NCBI GenBank assembly: GCA_024687845.1
Contig: JAILEL010000414.1
Span: 1 to 14,299 of the forward strand
Direction of reading: 5' to 3'
Length of the DNA: 14,299 nucleotides
Source: Eubacterium sp.
GTDB lineage: Bacteria; Bacillota_A; Clostridia; Lachnospirales; Lachnospiraceae
The notes below the pieces were generated by a model. The model worked only from the letters and a program-made list of their open reading frames with translations, ran no database searches and was not told where the DNA came from. Of this stretch, positions 6,916-14,299 are shown one piece after another. Made by a program: the position numbers and the translations under genes. Position 1 is the first letter of the stretch, and every line of letters begins with the position of its first letter.

Positions 6916-9900
6916 TCATTCTGAAACAAAAACCTTATCAGCTATGCTGACAGTACTCTTCCGATGTGATACAAGAATAATGCTTCTTTCCTTTTCTTCC
7001 TCAAGTGAACTTAGGATTATTCCTTCATTCAGTGCATCAAGGTTGCTAGTAGGCTCATCCAGAATCATAACTGGAGCATTATGGAGAAATGCTCTTGCCA
7101 CTCCAATTCTTTGTCTTTCTCCATCTGAAAGTGTATCTCCAGATTCGCCAATCATTGTATCGTATCCATTTGGAAGAGAAATGATATAATCATGAATAGA
7201 TGCTTTCTTAGCTGCCTCATATATTTCTTCGTCTGTAGCTCCCAAAGAACCTATTTCTATATTTCTTCTGATAGTGTCATGGAACAGCCATGTTTCCTGA
7301 GTTACATAGCTTTCCATATTTCGTAGAGTGTCTGATTGAATTGTTTTAATGTCATAATCCTTACCTATAGCCTCACTGATGATTACTTTTCCATCCTGAG
7401 GATCATAGAATCTCATCAAGAGTTTTAGGATAGTTGACTTGCCCGAGCCGCTTGGGCCGTGGATAGCTGTTATCTGTCCACCTTTTATATTCATGGACAT
7501 ATCCTGTAGAACAAATTTTCCGCCATATGAGAAGTAAATATTTTCGAGTGCAATTCCATGAATATTCTGTATGTAACTGACAGGTGTTGTGTCTACATCT
7601 GTGTCTATGTCAGTGGCCTCACCTGTAGTTTCCATTTGCATTTCTGGTCTTGCATCGGTTATTTCTATATCTAATTTCTCACTCACTGCATTTTCGTCAC
7701 CGTCTTTTTCACTATGTTTTTCTTCCTGATTTTCATCCTGTCTCGCTTTCTTTTTTGCTTTCTTTTTCGCTTTCTTATTTTCTTTCCCTTTTTCCTTCTG
7801 ATCAGTATCGGAAATAACCTCTGTAACCTTAGGTTTTTCCTCTAACAGGCTAAGTACACGTTCTCCACTTGCCAGCGTGTTGCTGAGGTTATTAGACAGA
7901 TTAGAAAGTGCTACAACCGGTCCATAAGAGCTCATAACAAGGGTCAGAACCAGCAGACAGTCGATAGGATATATTGCGCCATATCCTACCTGCCAGACAA
8001 CTATCAGAAGAACTATCAGATTGATAATCTGTATCGTCAGATTCGTAAATGATTTCTGATCCGCTTCTAACTTACTAAGCTTATGCTGTGATACTCTTAG
8101 TTTTTCTGCGCGATCTTCCATAAGTTTTATTCTGGCATCACCATTTTGATATTGTATAGTTTCATCTAGTCCATATAGAGATTCCAGCACAGTGGTATTT
8201 AGAGAACCGAAATCATTTCCGGCACTCATACCTGATTTACTGCCTCGTTTGCCATTTACAAATGGAATTATTACTCCGATTAAGTAATATCCCAGCAAAG
8301 CAACAAGGCCTACTATAACACTTCGTCTGATAAGAAATATAGTTATGATTCCCGTAACAATAAAGCTTATCATAATAGGTGAGATAGTATGCGCATAGAA
8401 AACTTCAAGCTTTTCAATATCAGATGTAATGATTGCTATAAGATTGCCCTTATCTTTTCTATCAAGCTTTGCAGGACAGAGCTCTCTCAGCTTTTCAAAT
8501 ACCTTATGTCTGATACGCGCAAGTAATTTAAATGCAATATAATGATTCAGATACTGCTCTCCATAATGCAGGAGTCCTCTCATTACAGCCACGCCAATCA
8601 TAATGCAGAAAAATGTATCTGTGTAGTTTCCTTTGTCTATATCTCCAGCTGCTATAACGGTTAGCATTATAGCCATCATAAATCCTACTGAACCAAGCAA
8701 TACTGCAAAAAACATAGCAGGTATAAGAGGTCTTATGAGTACTATGAGTTTTCTCATAATGCTAAGACCTGATCGGCGTTCTTCTGTAAAGAAGCCATCG
8801 TTGAATTCAGCTGTTTCCAGCGCAATGTCATTTTCAACTTCCTCGTATGTTCTCAGTTCAGCATTTATAAACTTAACTTTTTCTACACTTGCTTTCTTCC
8901 GGCCAGTCTGATTATTATAGCTTTCCAGTTTTTTCTGATTCTCATACATCTGCTTATACGAAGATAGTGATTTAACCAAAGAATCATGCTTACCAGAGCC
9001 TATTAATTTTCCGGAATCAAGCATATAGATATTATCTGAGGATACAACATTTCCAAGCCTGTGAGAAATGAGAATAATCGTTTTACTACGGGCAAGTTTT
9101 TTAATTACACCCATTATTTGCTGCTCATTTTCAAGGTCTATATTGCTCGTTGCCTCGTCAAATATCATAACCGGCGAGTTGGCAAGAAGTGCTCTCGCAA
9201 TACTAAGTCTCTGCCTCTGTCCGCCAGACAAATTGCGCCCACCTTCTTCCAATTTAAGCATGAGTATTTTAGCAAGCCTTTTTAATTCAGCATTATCCGA
9301 ATTATTATCCTCAGCATCTCCGTTTATCTTTCCATCTGATGCTAGTATTTCAACTTCTCCCACTTTGTATAAGAGTTCATCCAGAAGTCCAACCTGTTTT
9401 AAGGCATCTATCATATTTCTGGAATTCACATCCGGACATGCTATTTTGAGATTGTCGTATATCGTTCCACCGAAAATGTAACTATCTGACTTAACTATCG
9501 TAACTGCTGAATTTTTAATATCAGCAGGTAGTTCACTCAGTTCACATCCAGATATCTTTACGCTTCCAGCATAGTTCCTGTTTCTTCCTGAAAGTATACC
9601 TACCAGTGTACTTTTTCCGGATCCTGATAAACCCACAATCGAGGTAAGCTTTCCAGATGGAAAGTCCATATCGATTCCTTCAAGTGCATTTTGTTCTCCA
9701 TCATATGAGTAAGACACGCCTGTCAGTTTTATGTCAACCGAATTATTAAATCTAACACTTAAATATTCGTCACGTGCTGCCTTTTCATTAACAACTTCAG
9801 TTCTCTCTTCTTTCGTATATACAGCGATGCTTGCACTATTGACGGTCTTCTCAGCGGCATTTGTACTATTTCCAGTCTGTTCACCAATATCTTGGCTAGT

Positions 9901-10905
9901 ATTGGTTTGTTCAGCGGTATCATATCCAGCATCATCAGGCTGTACACCTAAATCAGTATCTATATCCAAAAGTGCAAATATCTTATCACTTGCTGCCATT
10001 CCGTTCATTGCAACATGAAAATAAGATCCAAGAATTCTCATTGGAAGGAAGAATTCTGCTGCAAGAAGTATTATCATCAATGTATCGGAAATGTCATTTC
10101 TACCAGCACTATATCCCTTCAGTGCCATTATCATTCCGACTGCCGCTCCACCATAAGCCATAATATCCATTACACTTGTGGAGTTCAGTTGCATAGTGAG
10201 AACCTTCATAGTGATTTTTCTGAAATGCTCCGACTCCTTGTCCATTTCCTCTGCTTTTTCAGCGTCGGCTCCATAGATTTTGAGCGTAGTCAGTCCATTC
10301 AGATTGTCCAGAAAGCTGTCTCCCAGCTCTGCATAAGCTCCCCAATATTTTGACAGGAGCCTCTTAGCAATCTTCATAACAATTACGATAGAAACAGGAA
10401 TAAGCGGAACACATATAAGTAAAACCGCCGCTGATCTTATGTCAACTATGCAGAAGAAACCGAACAACGTAAGCGGTGCAAGAAGACTGTAAAAAAACTG
10501 TGAAAGATACTTTCCAAAATATGTCTCAAGTTGTTCTACTCCCTCAGTAGCAAGCTGCACTACTTCAGAAGAGCTGATATACTCACGATAATTTGACCCC
10601 AGAGAAAGCATTTTTTCATATATGCTTCTTCGCAGAATCTTCTTTACATCTACACTTGCCGCAAAGGAAGCCTTGACATAGAGTCTGTCAAATATGAACC
10701 TGACAATTATCACTGGCAGTATAATAAGCGCATGTCCAAATGCAGTTTTCCTGTCTACAAAACCAGTAAGAGTCATTTCCACAAGATCAGCTATTTCATA
10801 AACAATAGCTATCTGGCAAAGTAACATAACCCACTGACACAGCACTTGATAAACTATATATTTTTTTGAATCTTTTAGTAATGCAATTAGTCTCTTCTTT
10901 ATCAT
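6916..10905 (-). CDS. Single-chain CydDC-like ABC exporter (two membrane and two ATPase domains)
   Basis: 1329 residues holding two complete half-exporters in tandem: membrane domain (about 15-315), ATPase (about 390-655), membrane domain (about 717-1020), ATPase (about 1115-1329). Overall resemblance is to CydD fused to CydC, which export thiols such as cysteine or glutathione; the substrate here is not proven and lipid/drug exporters share the layout. NBD1 has Walker A GLSGSGKST (425-433), signature LSGGQ (559-563), Walker B ending FDE (582-584) and His615. NBD2 has GPSGSGKST (1150-1158), Q-loop Gln1203, signature LSDGE (1259-1263), LDE (1282-1284) and His1314. NBD1 lacks the usual Q-loop Gln (VKS, 471-473). 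Linkers are unusual: Ser/Thr/Asn-rich (about 320-385), an Asp/Asn-rich insert in NBD1 (about 522-540) and a Lys-rich stretch (about 1036-1065). AAAGG lies about eight bases upstream of the ATG. It heads an operon with the GGDEF-like gene. Confidence 0.9.
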   Translation of the reverse strand: MIKKRLIALLKDSKKYIVYQVLCQWVMLLCQIAIVYEIADLVEMTLTGFVDRKTAFGHALIILPVIIVRFIFDRLYVKASFAASVDVKKILRRSIYEKMLSLGSNYREYISSSEVVQLATEGVEQLETYFGKYLSQFFYSLLAPLTLFGFFCIVDIRSAAVLLICVPLIPVSIVIVMKIAKRLLSKYWGAYAELGDSFLDNLNGLTTLKIYGADAEKAEEMDKESEHFRKITMKVLTMQLNSTSVMDIMAYGGAAVGMIMALKGYSAGRNDISDTLMIILLAAEFFLPMRILGSYFHVAMNGMAASDKIFALLDIDTDLGVQPDDAGYDTAEQTNTSQDIGEQTGNSTNAAEKTVNSASIAVYTKEERTEVVNEKAARDEYLSVRFNNSVDIKLTGVSYSYDGEQNALEGIDMDFPSGKLTSIVGLSGSGKSTLVGILSGRNRNYAGSVKISGCELSELPADIKNSAVTIVKSDSYIFGGTIYDNLKIACPDVNSRNMIDALKQVGLLDELLYKVGEVEILASDGKINGDAEDNNSDNAELKRLAKILMLKLEEGGRNLSGGQRQRLSIARALLANSPVMIFDEATSNIDLENEQQIMGVIKKLARSKTIILISHRLGNVVSSDNIYMLDSGKLIGSGKHDSLVKSLSSYKQMYENQKKLESYNNQTGRKKASVEKVKFINAELRTYEEVENDIALETAEFNDGFFTEERRSGLSIMRKLIVLIRPLIPAMFFAVLLGSVGFMMAIMLTVIAAGDIDKGNYTDTFFCIMIGVAVMRGLLHYGEQYLNHYIAFKLLARIRHKVFEKLRELCPAKLDRKDKGNLIAIITSDIEKLEVFYAHTISPIMISFIVTGIITIFLIRRSVIVGLVALLGYYLIGVIIPFVNGKRGSKSGMSAGNDFGSLNTTVLESLYGLDETIQYQNGDARIKLMEDRAEKLRVSQHKLSKLEADQKSFTNLTIQIINLIVLLIVVWQVGYGAIYPIDCLLVLTLVMSSYGPVVALSNLSNNLSNTLASGERVLSLLEEKPKVTEVISDTDQKEKGKENKKAKKKAKKKARQDENQEEKHSEKDGDENAVSEKLDIEITDARPEMQMETTGEATDIDTDVDTTPVSYIQNIHGIALENIYFSYGGKFVLQDMSMNIKGGQITAIHGPSGSGKSTILKLLMRFYDPQDGKVIISEAIGKDYDIKTIQSDTLRNMESYVTQETWLFHDTIRRNIEIGSLGATDEEIYEAAKKASIHDYIISLPNGYDTMIGESGDTLSDGERQRIGVARAFLHNAPVMILDEPTSNLDALNEGIILSSLEEEKERSIILVSHRKSTVSIADKVFVSE

Positions 10906-10965
10906 TTTTTAACCTTTTCATCTATGAACATTCGCGTCATAATCTTAAGTAGTAATTATTCAGCA

Positions 10966-10989
10966 GGTACGTAAAACCCTTCGGTACGT
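10966..10989. repeat. GGTACGT direct repeat upstream of the exporter gene
   Basis: GGTACGT occurs at 10966-10972 and again at 10983-10989, 17 bases apart, within the predicted leader of the exporter transcript. It may be an operator or a small RNA structure; nothing else in the 248-base intergenic region explains it. Confidence 0.4.
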
Positions 10990-11030
10990 CCCTTATTTTT
11001 TAGTTTAACATATTTAATCATAAATGTGAA

Positions 11031-11058
11031 ATCATACCCTTATATTTTATTGTTTAAA
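11031..11058 (-). promoter_or_regulatory. Possible promoter for the exporter operon
   Basis: On the minus strand, TTTAAA (11058-11053) and TATGAT (11036-11031) are 16 bases apart. Transcription would start near 11024, with a leader of about 120 bases. The region is AT-rich, so chance matches are likely; this is the best candidate I see. Confidence 0.3.
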
Positions 11059-11081
11059 TTTATGTTATAAAGTATTATAAT
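11053..11081 (+). promoter_or_regulatory. Predicted promoter for the alpha/beta hydrolase gene
   Basis: TTTAAA (11053-11058) and a perfect TATAAT (11076-11081) are 17 bases apart, with a start near 11088 and a leader of about 66 bases. The palindromic -35 hexamer is shared with the minus-strand candidate promoter, so the two would overlap back to back. TTGTTT-17-TATTAT (11050-11078) is an overlapping alternative. Confidence 0.45.
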
Positions 11082-11153
11082 GTTAAATAAGTGTGTTTGA
11101 TATCATTTGTCAAATTAATGTTACGGATATATTTTGTTAGAAAGGACGCATGC

Positions 11154-12092
11154 ATGAAGACTAATCTTACTTTTCTCTCCTGTGATGGAGAAACTATGAT
11201 TCATGGAGTTCAGTGGACTCCCTCAGGTGAGCCGAAGGCTATAGTACAGCTGGTTCACGGTATGGTTGAATATATTGAACGATATGACGGTTTTGCCAGA
11301 TTTTTAAATGAAAATGGAATCCTTGTCGTTGGACATGATCACCTCGGACATGGTCAATCTGTTACGAGTATTGAGAACTGGGGTTACATATCTGAGGTAG
11401 CACCTGCCAGATCTCTTGTAAGAGATATTCACAAGCTTCGTAAACTCACACAGAAGAAATATCCTGACCTCCCATATTTCATTCTTGGACACAGTATGGG
11501 CTCCTATCTGCTCAGAAGATATCTGTCACATAAGGGTGAGGGACTTACTGGTGTTATCGTTGTTGGAACAGGAAGTGAATCCGATATAGTAACAAGAAGT
11601 GGTCTTATGATGGTTCGTTCTATGGCTCAAGCTAAGGGGTGGCATTTCAGAAGTCAGAAAATTCGTGAGATGACCTACACTGCCCCATATAAGAGATTTG
11701 ATCTTAAGGGTGAGGATAACGAGAACAGCTGGGTATGCAGTGATCCGGAGATTATAGCAAAATATAATAAAGATCCAAGATGTCAGTTTACATTTACTTT
11801 AAATGGATATGAGGCTCTTCTTTCTACTGTGCTTTATGTAAACCAAAAAGAAAACATTGAGAGAATCCCATTAGAGCTGCCAATGCTGCTGACTTCTGGT
11901 GAACAGGATCCTGTTGGTAATCTTGGAAAGGGTGTTAAGAAGGTATATCAGCAGTACGTCAAGGCTGGACTTACGGATATCGAGTGCAAGCTCTATCCTG
12001 AGGATAGACATGAGATACTAAATGAGCCTAACAAAGAAGAAGTATATGCAGACATGCTCGACTGGATCAACAGACATTTGATTGAAGCATAG
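11154..12092 (+). CDS. Alpha/beta hydrolase, monoacylglycerol lipase/lysophospholipase type
   Basis: 312 residues forming one Hydrolase_4 (serine aminopeptidase S33-like) domain. The catalytic triad can be read directly: Ser114 in GHSMGS, Asp252 in SGEQDPVG, and His286 in EDRHEILNE. An oxyanion-hole type HGM (35-37) and GHDHLGHGQS (60-69) fit monoacylglycerol lipases and lysophospholipase L2. The residues between about 145 and 225 form the lid. No signal peptide or membrane helix is seen, so it should be cytoplasmic, hydrolysing esters such as monoacylglycerols or lysophospholipids; the true substrate is unknown. ATG 11154 was chosen over an in-frame GTG at 11091 because AAAGGA lies seven bases upstream and the domain starts right there. 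It is the only plus-strand gene, apparently a single-gene unit ending in a strong terminator. Confidence 0.9.
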   Translation: MKTNLTFLSCDGETMIHGVQWTPSGEPKAIVQLVHGMVEYIERYDGFARFLNENGILVVGHDHLGHGQSVTSIENWGYISEVAPARSLVRDIHKLRKLTQKKYPDLPYFILGHSMGSYLLRRYLSHKGEGLTGVIVVGTGSESDIVTRSGLMMVRSMAQAKGWHFRSQKIREMTYTAPYKRFDLKGEDNENSWVCSDPEIIAKYNKDPRCQFTFTLNGYEALLSTVLYVNQKENIERIPLELPMLLTSGEQDPVGNLGKGVKKVYQQYVKAGLTDIECKLYPEDRHEILNEPNKEEVYADMLDWINRHLIEA

Positions 12093-12130
12093 ATTTACTA
12101 TTGTAAGCTTTTCAGAATACTATAGAATCT

Positions 12131-12159
12131 AAAAGGACGGTTTGAAAACCGTCCTTTTT
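12131..12159. terminator. Bidirectional intrinsic terminator between hydrolase and guaB
   Basis: A perfect 13-base stem, AAAAGGACGGTTT (12131-12143) with its complement (12146-12158), has a T-run on the plus strand and, because the stem begins with A residues, a T-run on the minus strand too. It lies 38 bases after the hydrolase stop and 18 bases after the guaB stop, so it probably ends both convergent genes. Confidence 0.9.
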
Positions 12160-12177
12160 GTATAAGCATTATTTTAT

Positions 12178-13686
12178 TTATTGAGCGTCGTGATTTCCAC
12201 TTTCTTTGCGGATTACATCGTGAGCGCCACCTTCAATTATACTTGTTGATGAAACAAGTGTTATCTTTGCTTTCTCCTGAAGCTCTTTTATTGTAAGTGC
12301 TCCGCAGTTACACATTGTTGATTTAACCTTACTAAGAGTTCTATCAACATTATCCTTCAGTGGTCCTGCATAAGGTACATATGAATCTACGCCCTCTTCA
12401 AAATGCAATTTCTTATCTCCACCGAGGTCATATCTCTGCCAGTTACGTGCACGGTTTGAACCTTCGCCCCAGTACTCTTTTACATAGTTTCCATTGATAA
12501 GAAGCTTCTCTGTTGGGCTTTCATCAAATCTTGCGAAATATCTTCCAAGCATTACGAAGTCTGCTCCCATTGCAAGTGCAAGTGTAATGTGATGATCATA
12601 AACGATACCACCATCTGAACAAACTGGAACATAGATTCCTGTCTCTTCAAAATATTCATCTCTTGCCTGGCAAACCTCGATAAGAGCAGTTGCCTGTCCG
12701 CGACCAATACCCTTGGTTTCTCTTGTTATACAAATTGATCCACCGCCGATACCTACTTTGATGAAATCAGCACCACATTCAGCAAGGAATCTGAAGCCTT
12801 CCTTATCAACTACATTTCCGGCACCAACCTTAACTGAATCACCATAGTTTTCTCTGATCCACTGAAGAGTCAGTTTCTGCCATTCTGAGAATCCTTCTGA
12901 TGAATCGATACAAAGTACATCTGCACCAGCCTCGATAAGAGCAGGTACTCTTTCAGCATAGTCTCTGGTATTGATTCCGGCACCAACTATATATCTCTTC
13001 TGTCCATCAAGAAGTTCTCCCGGATTCTTCTTATGCTCATCATAATCCTTACGGAATACGAAGCTTACAAGCCTGCCTTCTGAATCTACGATTGGAAGAG
13101 AATTAAGCTTGTTATCCCAGATGATGTCATTTGCCTCTGAAATAGTAATTCCATCCTTAGCAATAATGAGTTTCTCAAGAGGAGTCATGAAATCCTTAAC
13201 CTTAGTATCAAGGCCCATACGGCTTACTCTATAGTCTCTGCTTGAAACGATACCAACAAGCTTACCTTCTGCGGTTCCATCCTCAGTAACTGCTACTGTA
13301 GAATGACCTGACTTCTCTTTCATTGCAAGAATGTCTGCAAGTGTAGCATCCATGCTTACATTTGAATCACTCTTTACAAAACCTGCTTTATATCCTTTAA
13401 CCTTGGCAATCATGGCCGCTTCATCTTCCACCGACTGTGATCCATAGATAAATGATACTCCGCCTGCTCTTGCTAATGCTATTGCAAGCTCATCTCCAGA
13501 AACAGACTGCATGATTGCAGACACCATAGGGATTGTCATCTCAATCTTTGGTTCCTCACCCTTCTTAAACTTTACGAGTGGTGTTTTCAGACTTACATTT
13601 GTAGGAACACACTCACTTGATGAGTAGCCGGGAATAAGTAAGTATTCGTTAAATGTGTGCGATGGTTCTGTAATATAGGTTGCCAT
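12178..13686 (-). CDS. guaB: IMP dehydrogenase (Tritrichomonas-like subtype)
   Basis: 502 residues. It oxidises IMP to XMP with NAD+, the committed step of guanine nucleotide synthesis, in the cytoplasm. The TIM barrel is interrupted by a tandem CBS pair at about residues 95-215. Visible catalytic parts: Asp261 (CIDSS), loop GGGSIC with nucleophile Cys319, Asp358 (CSDGG), the Arg418-Tyr419 dyad on the flap (NWQRYDLGG), and Glu431 ([10 protein letters not shown]). These numbers match, from memory, those of the well-studied Tritrichomonas foetus enzyme, and the motifs MCNCGALTI and EGGAHDVI also agree, unlike the more common bacterial type. ATG 13686 was preferred over an in-frame ATG at 13734 because AAAGGAGG lies five bases upstream and the protein then starts [15 protein letters not shown], as relatives do. 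It is a single-gene unit with its own promoter and shared terminator. Confidence 0.97.
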   Translation of the reverse strand: MATYITEPSHTFNEYLLIPGYSSSECVPTNVSLKTPLVKFKKGEEPKIEMTIPMVSAIMQSVSGDELAIALARAGGVSFIYGSQSVEDEAAMIAKVKGYKAGFVKSDSNVSMDATLADILAMKEKSGHSTVAVTEDGTAEGKLVGIVSSRDYRVSRMGLDTKVKDFMTPLEKLIIAKDGITISEANDIIWDNKLNSLPIVDSEGRLVSFVFRKDYDEHKKNPGELLDGQKRYIVGAGINTRDYAERVPALIEAGADVLCIDSSEGFSEWQKLTLQWIRENYGDSVKVGAGNVVDKEGFRFLAECGADFIKVGIGGGSICITRETKGIGRGQATALIEVCQARDEYFEETGIYVPVCSDGGIVYDHHITLALAMGADFVMLGRYFARFDESPTEKLLINGNYVKEYWGEGSNRARNWQRYDLGGDKKLHFEEGVDSYVPYAGPLKDNVDRTLSKVKSTMCNCGALTIKELQEKAKITLVSSTSIIEGGAHDVIRKESGNHDAQ

Positions 13687-13691
13687 GATTT

Positions 13692-13699
13692 CCTCCTTT
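13692..13699 (-). promoter_or_regulatory. guaB ribosome binding site
   Basis: The minus strand reads AAAGGAGG, five bases before the ATG at 13686. This near-perfect Shine-Dalgarno match decides the start over the upstream in-frame ATG codons. Confidence 0.9.
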
Positions 13700-13819
13700 T
13701 TTCCATTGTATACGTTATTTGATTTTACCATCATTTTTGACTAGTCTTAGCATTCATTCATAAAAACATCAAATAATACTCAAAAATATAACACTAAATC
13801 AAAAATGTAATTGCTCGAA

Positions 13820-13848
13820 ATTATACTCCAGTTCTGAGGTAAAAACAA
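13820..13848 (-). promoter_or_regulatory. Predicted sigma70 promoter for guaB
   Basis: On the minus strand, TTGTTT (13848-13843) and a perfect TATAAT (13825-13820) are 17 bases apart. Transcription would start near 13813, leaving a leader of about 127 bases. A second possible start is the extended -10 TGGTAAAAT at 13730-13722. I do not see the conserved core of a purine riboswitch in the leader. The rest of the 265-base gap to the upstream gene is AT-rich with no visible gene. Confidence 0.6.
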
Positions 13849-13951
13849 GTATTAAAATAACGATATTTATATAAGATTAGATACCATTATTTATGCATAA
13901 TTTGCTATACATATTCATCTATATTATTTGAGTAATTTTGTAACTGATGCA

Positions 13952-14299
13952 CTAATTACTAAGCATACCCATTATTATAGATATAATGATAATTATCCCC
14001 ACTATGACATAAGAGATACTATCATTTTTCTTTTTATCTGTTATCGGCTTATTCAGAGCGGTTTTGTGATTTGCATCAAAATAAGTATTTGAATTTGCTG
14101 TAGCAGACTGTCTATATAAAGCCTGGTGCGTTGAAAGAGGCTGTGCAGCCCTCTGTGTAGCTGCTATTCTTTGATTATTTCCTCCCTGTGTCATTACCGA
14201 TTCCTGCCTATAACTTCTCTCAGTTGGTCTTGATTCTAGTCTTGATTCATAGCTTGGTTCCGGTCTTGGTGCTGGTCTGACACTATGCTGTGAATAATC
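13952..14299 (-). CDS. Tail-anchored low-complexity membrane protein, C-terminal fragment
   Basis: Partial gene entering from the right edge; the frame stays open to base 14299, so 115 C-terminal residues are visible, and the ATG at 14194 is internal. The visible part is a disordered linker rich in Pro, Arg, Ser, Gln and Glu with imperfect short repeats (RPAPRPEPSYESR, then SRPTERSYR), a lysine-rich patch, and a single hydrophobic helix at the extreme C-terminus (YVIVGIIIIISIIMGMLSN). A C-terminal helix with only a few residues after it suggests a tail-anchored protein with its bulk in the cytoplasm. Such tails occur in Firmicute proteins with an N-terminal zinc ribbon or other small domain, but that part is not in the window, so no function is assigned. 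No clear terminator separates it from guaB. Confidence 0.7.
   Translation of the reverse strand, partial: DYSQHSVRPAPRPEPSYESRLESRPTERSYRQESVMTQGGNNQRIAATQRAAQPLSTHQALYRQSATANSNTYFDANHKTALNKPITDKKKNDSISYVIVGIIIIISIIMGMLSN

Noticed and set aside
6849..6929. Longer start of the GGDEF-like protein at 6929
   Set aside because: It would overlap the exporter's end and add a non-conserved peptide; ATG 6848 has a ribosome site and is followed directly by a normal membrane anchor.
8633..10353. Several plus-strand open frames opposite the exporter
   Set aside because: They lie wholly antisense to a well-supported gene and have no recognisable domain or ribosome site.
13687..13813. Purine riboswitch in the long guaB leader
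   Set aside because: The leader is long enough, but I see no conserved purine-riboswitch core motifs and no terminator hairpin before the ribosome site.

Overview
The window looks like chromosomal DNA of an anaerobic Firmicute, most likely a Lachnospiraceae member of the Butyrivibrio/Roseburia type. The basis is moderate: an AT-rich sequence, strong AGGAGG-type ribosome binding sites, a Gram-positive-style type IV pilus (T4P) locus, a fused CydDC-like exporter, and an IMP dehydrogenase of a distinctive bacterial/trichomonad subtype. I see no rRNA, tRNA, CRISPR array, insertion sequence or phage gene. Most genes read on the minus strand, so the text below follows transcription from right to left.

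Right edge (14299 to 12178): the C-terminal part of a low-complexity, tail-anchored membrane protein runs off the window. Next is guaB (IMP dehydrogenase), with a good promoter and a long leader. A strong two-way hairpin terminator lies between guaB and the only plus-strand gene, an alpha/beta hydrolase of the monoacylglycerol lipase/lysophospholipase type (11154-12092).

Middle (11153 to 5421): a 248-base divergent intergenic region holds plausible back-to-back promoters and a GGTACGT direct repeat. On its minus side is a 1329-residue single-chain exporter with two membrane domains and two ATPase domains, like CydD fused to CydC. It is followed, after a small intercistronic hairpin, by a membrane-anchored sensor protein with a degenerate GGDEF domain. 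The two are probably co-transcribed.

Left (5213 to 1): a pilus/type II secretion-like assembly locus. In order: a small single-pass pilin-like protein, a short prepilin-peptidase-family protein that keeps only the zinc/methyltransferase half, PilC (inner-membrane platform), a PilM-PilN fusion of GspL-like architecture, PilO with long Ser/Asp insertions, and the N-terminus of the PilB/GspE assembly ATPase cut by the window edge. The four core genes pilC to pilB are nearly contiguous and have their own promoter, with repeated TATGTCAACT elements at its -35 region. PilC, PilMN, PilO and PilB would form the motor platform. No canonical prepilin and no complete prepilin peptidase are visible, so these must be encoded elsewhere or the system is non-canonical.

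Recurring theme: several proteins are variants of known families with altered or missing catalytic parts (half prepilin peptidase, NGGEY instead of GGDEF, one degenerate ATP site in the exporter). The locus therefore looks like a family-level variant of known machines; I found no wholly unfamiliar system.
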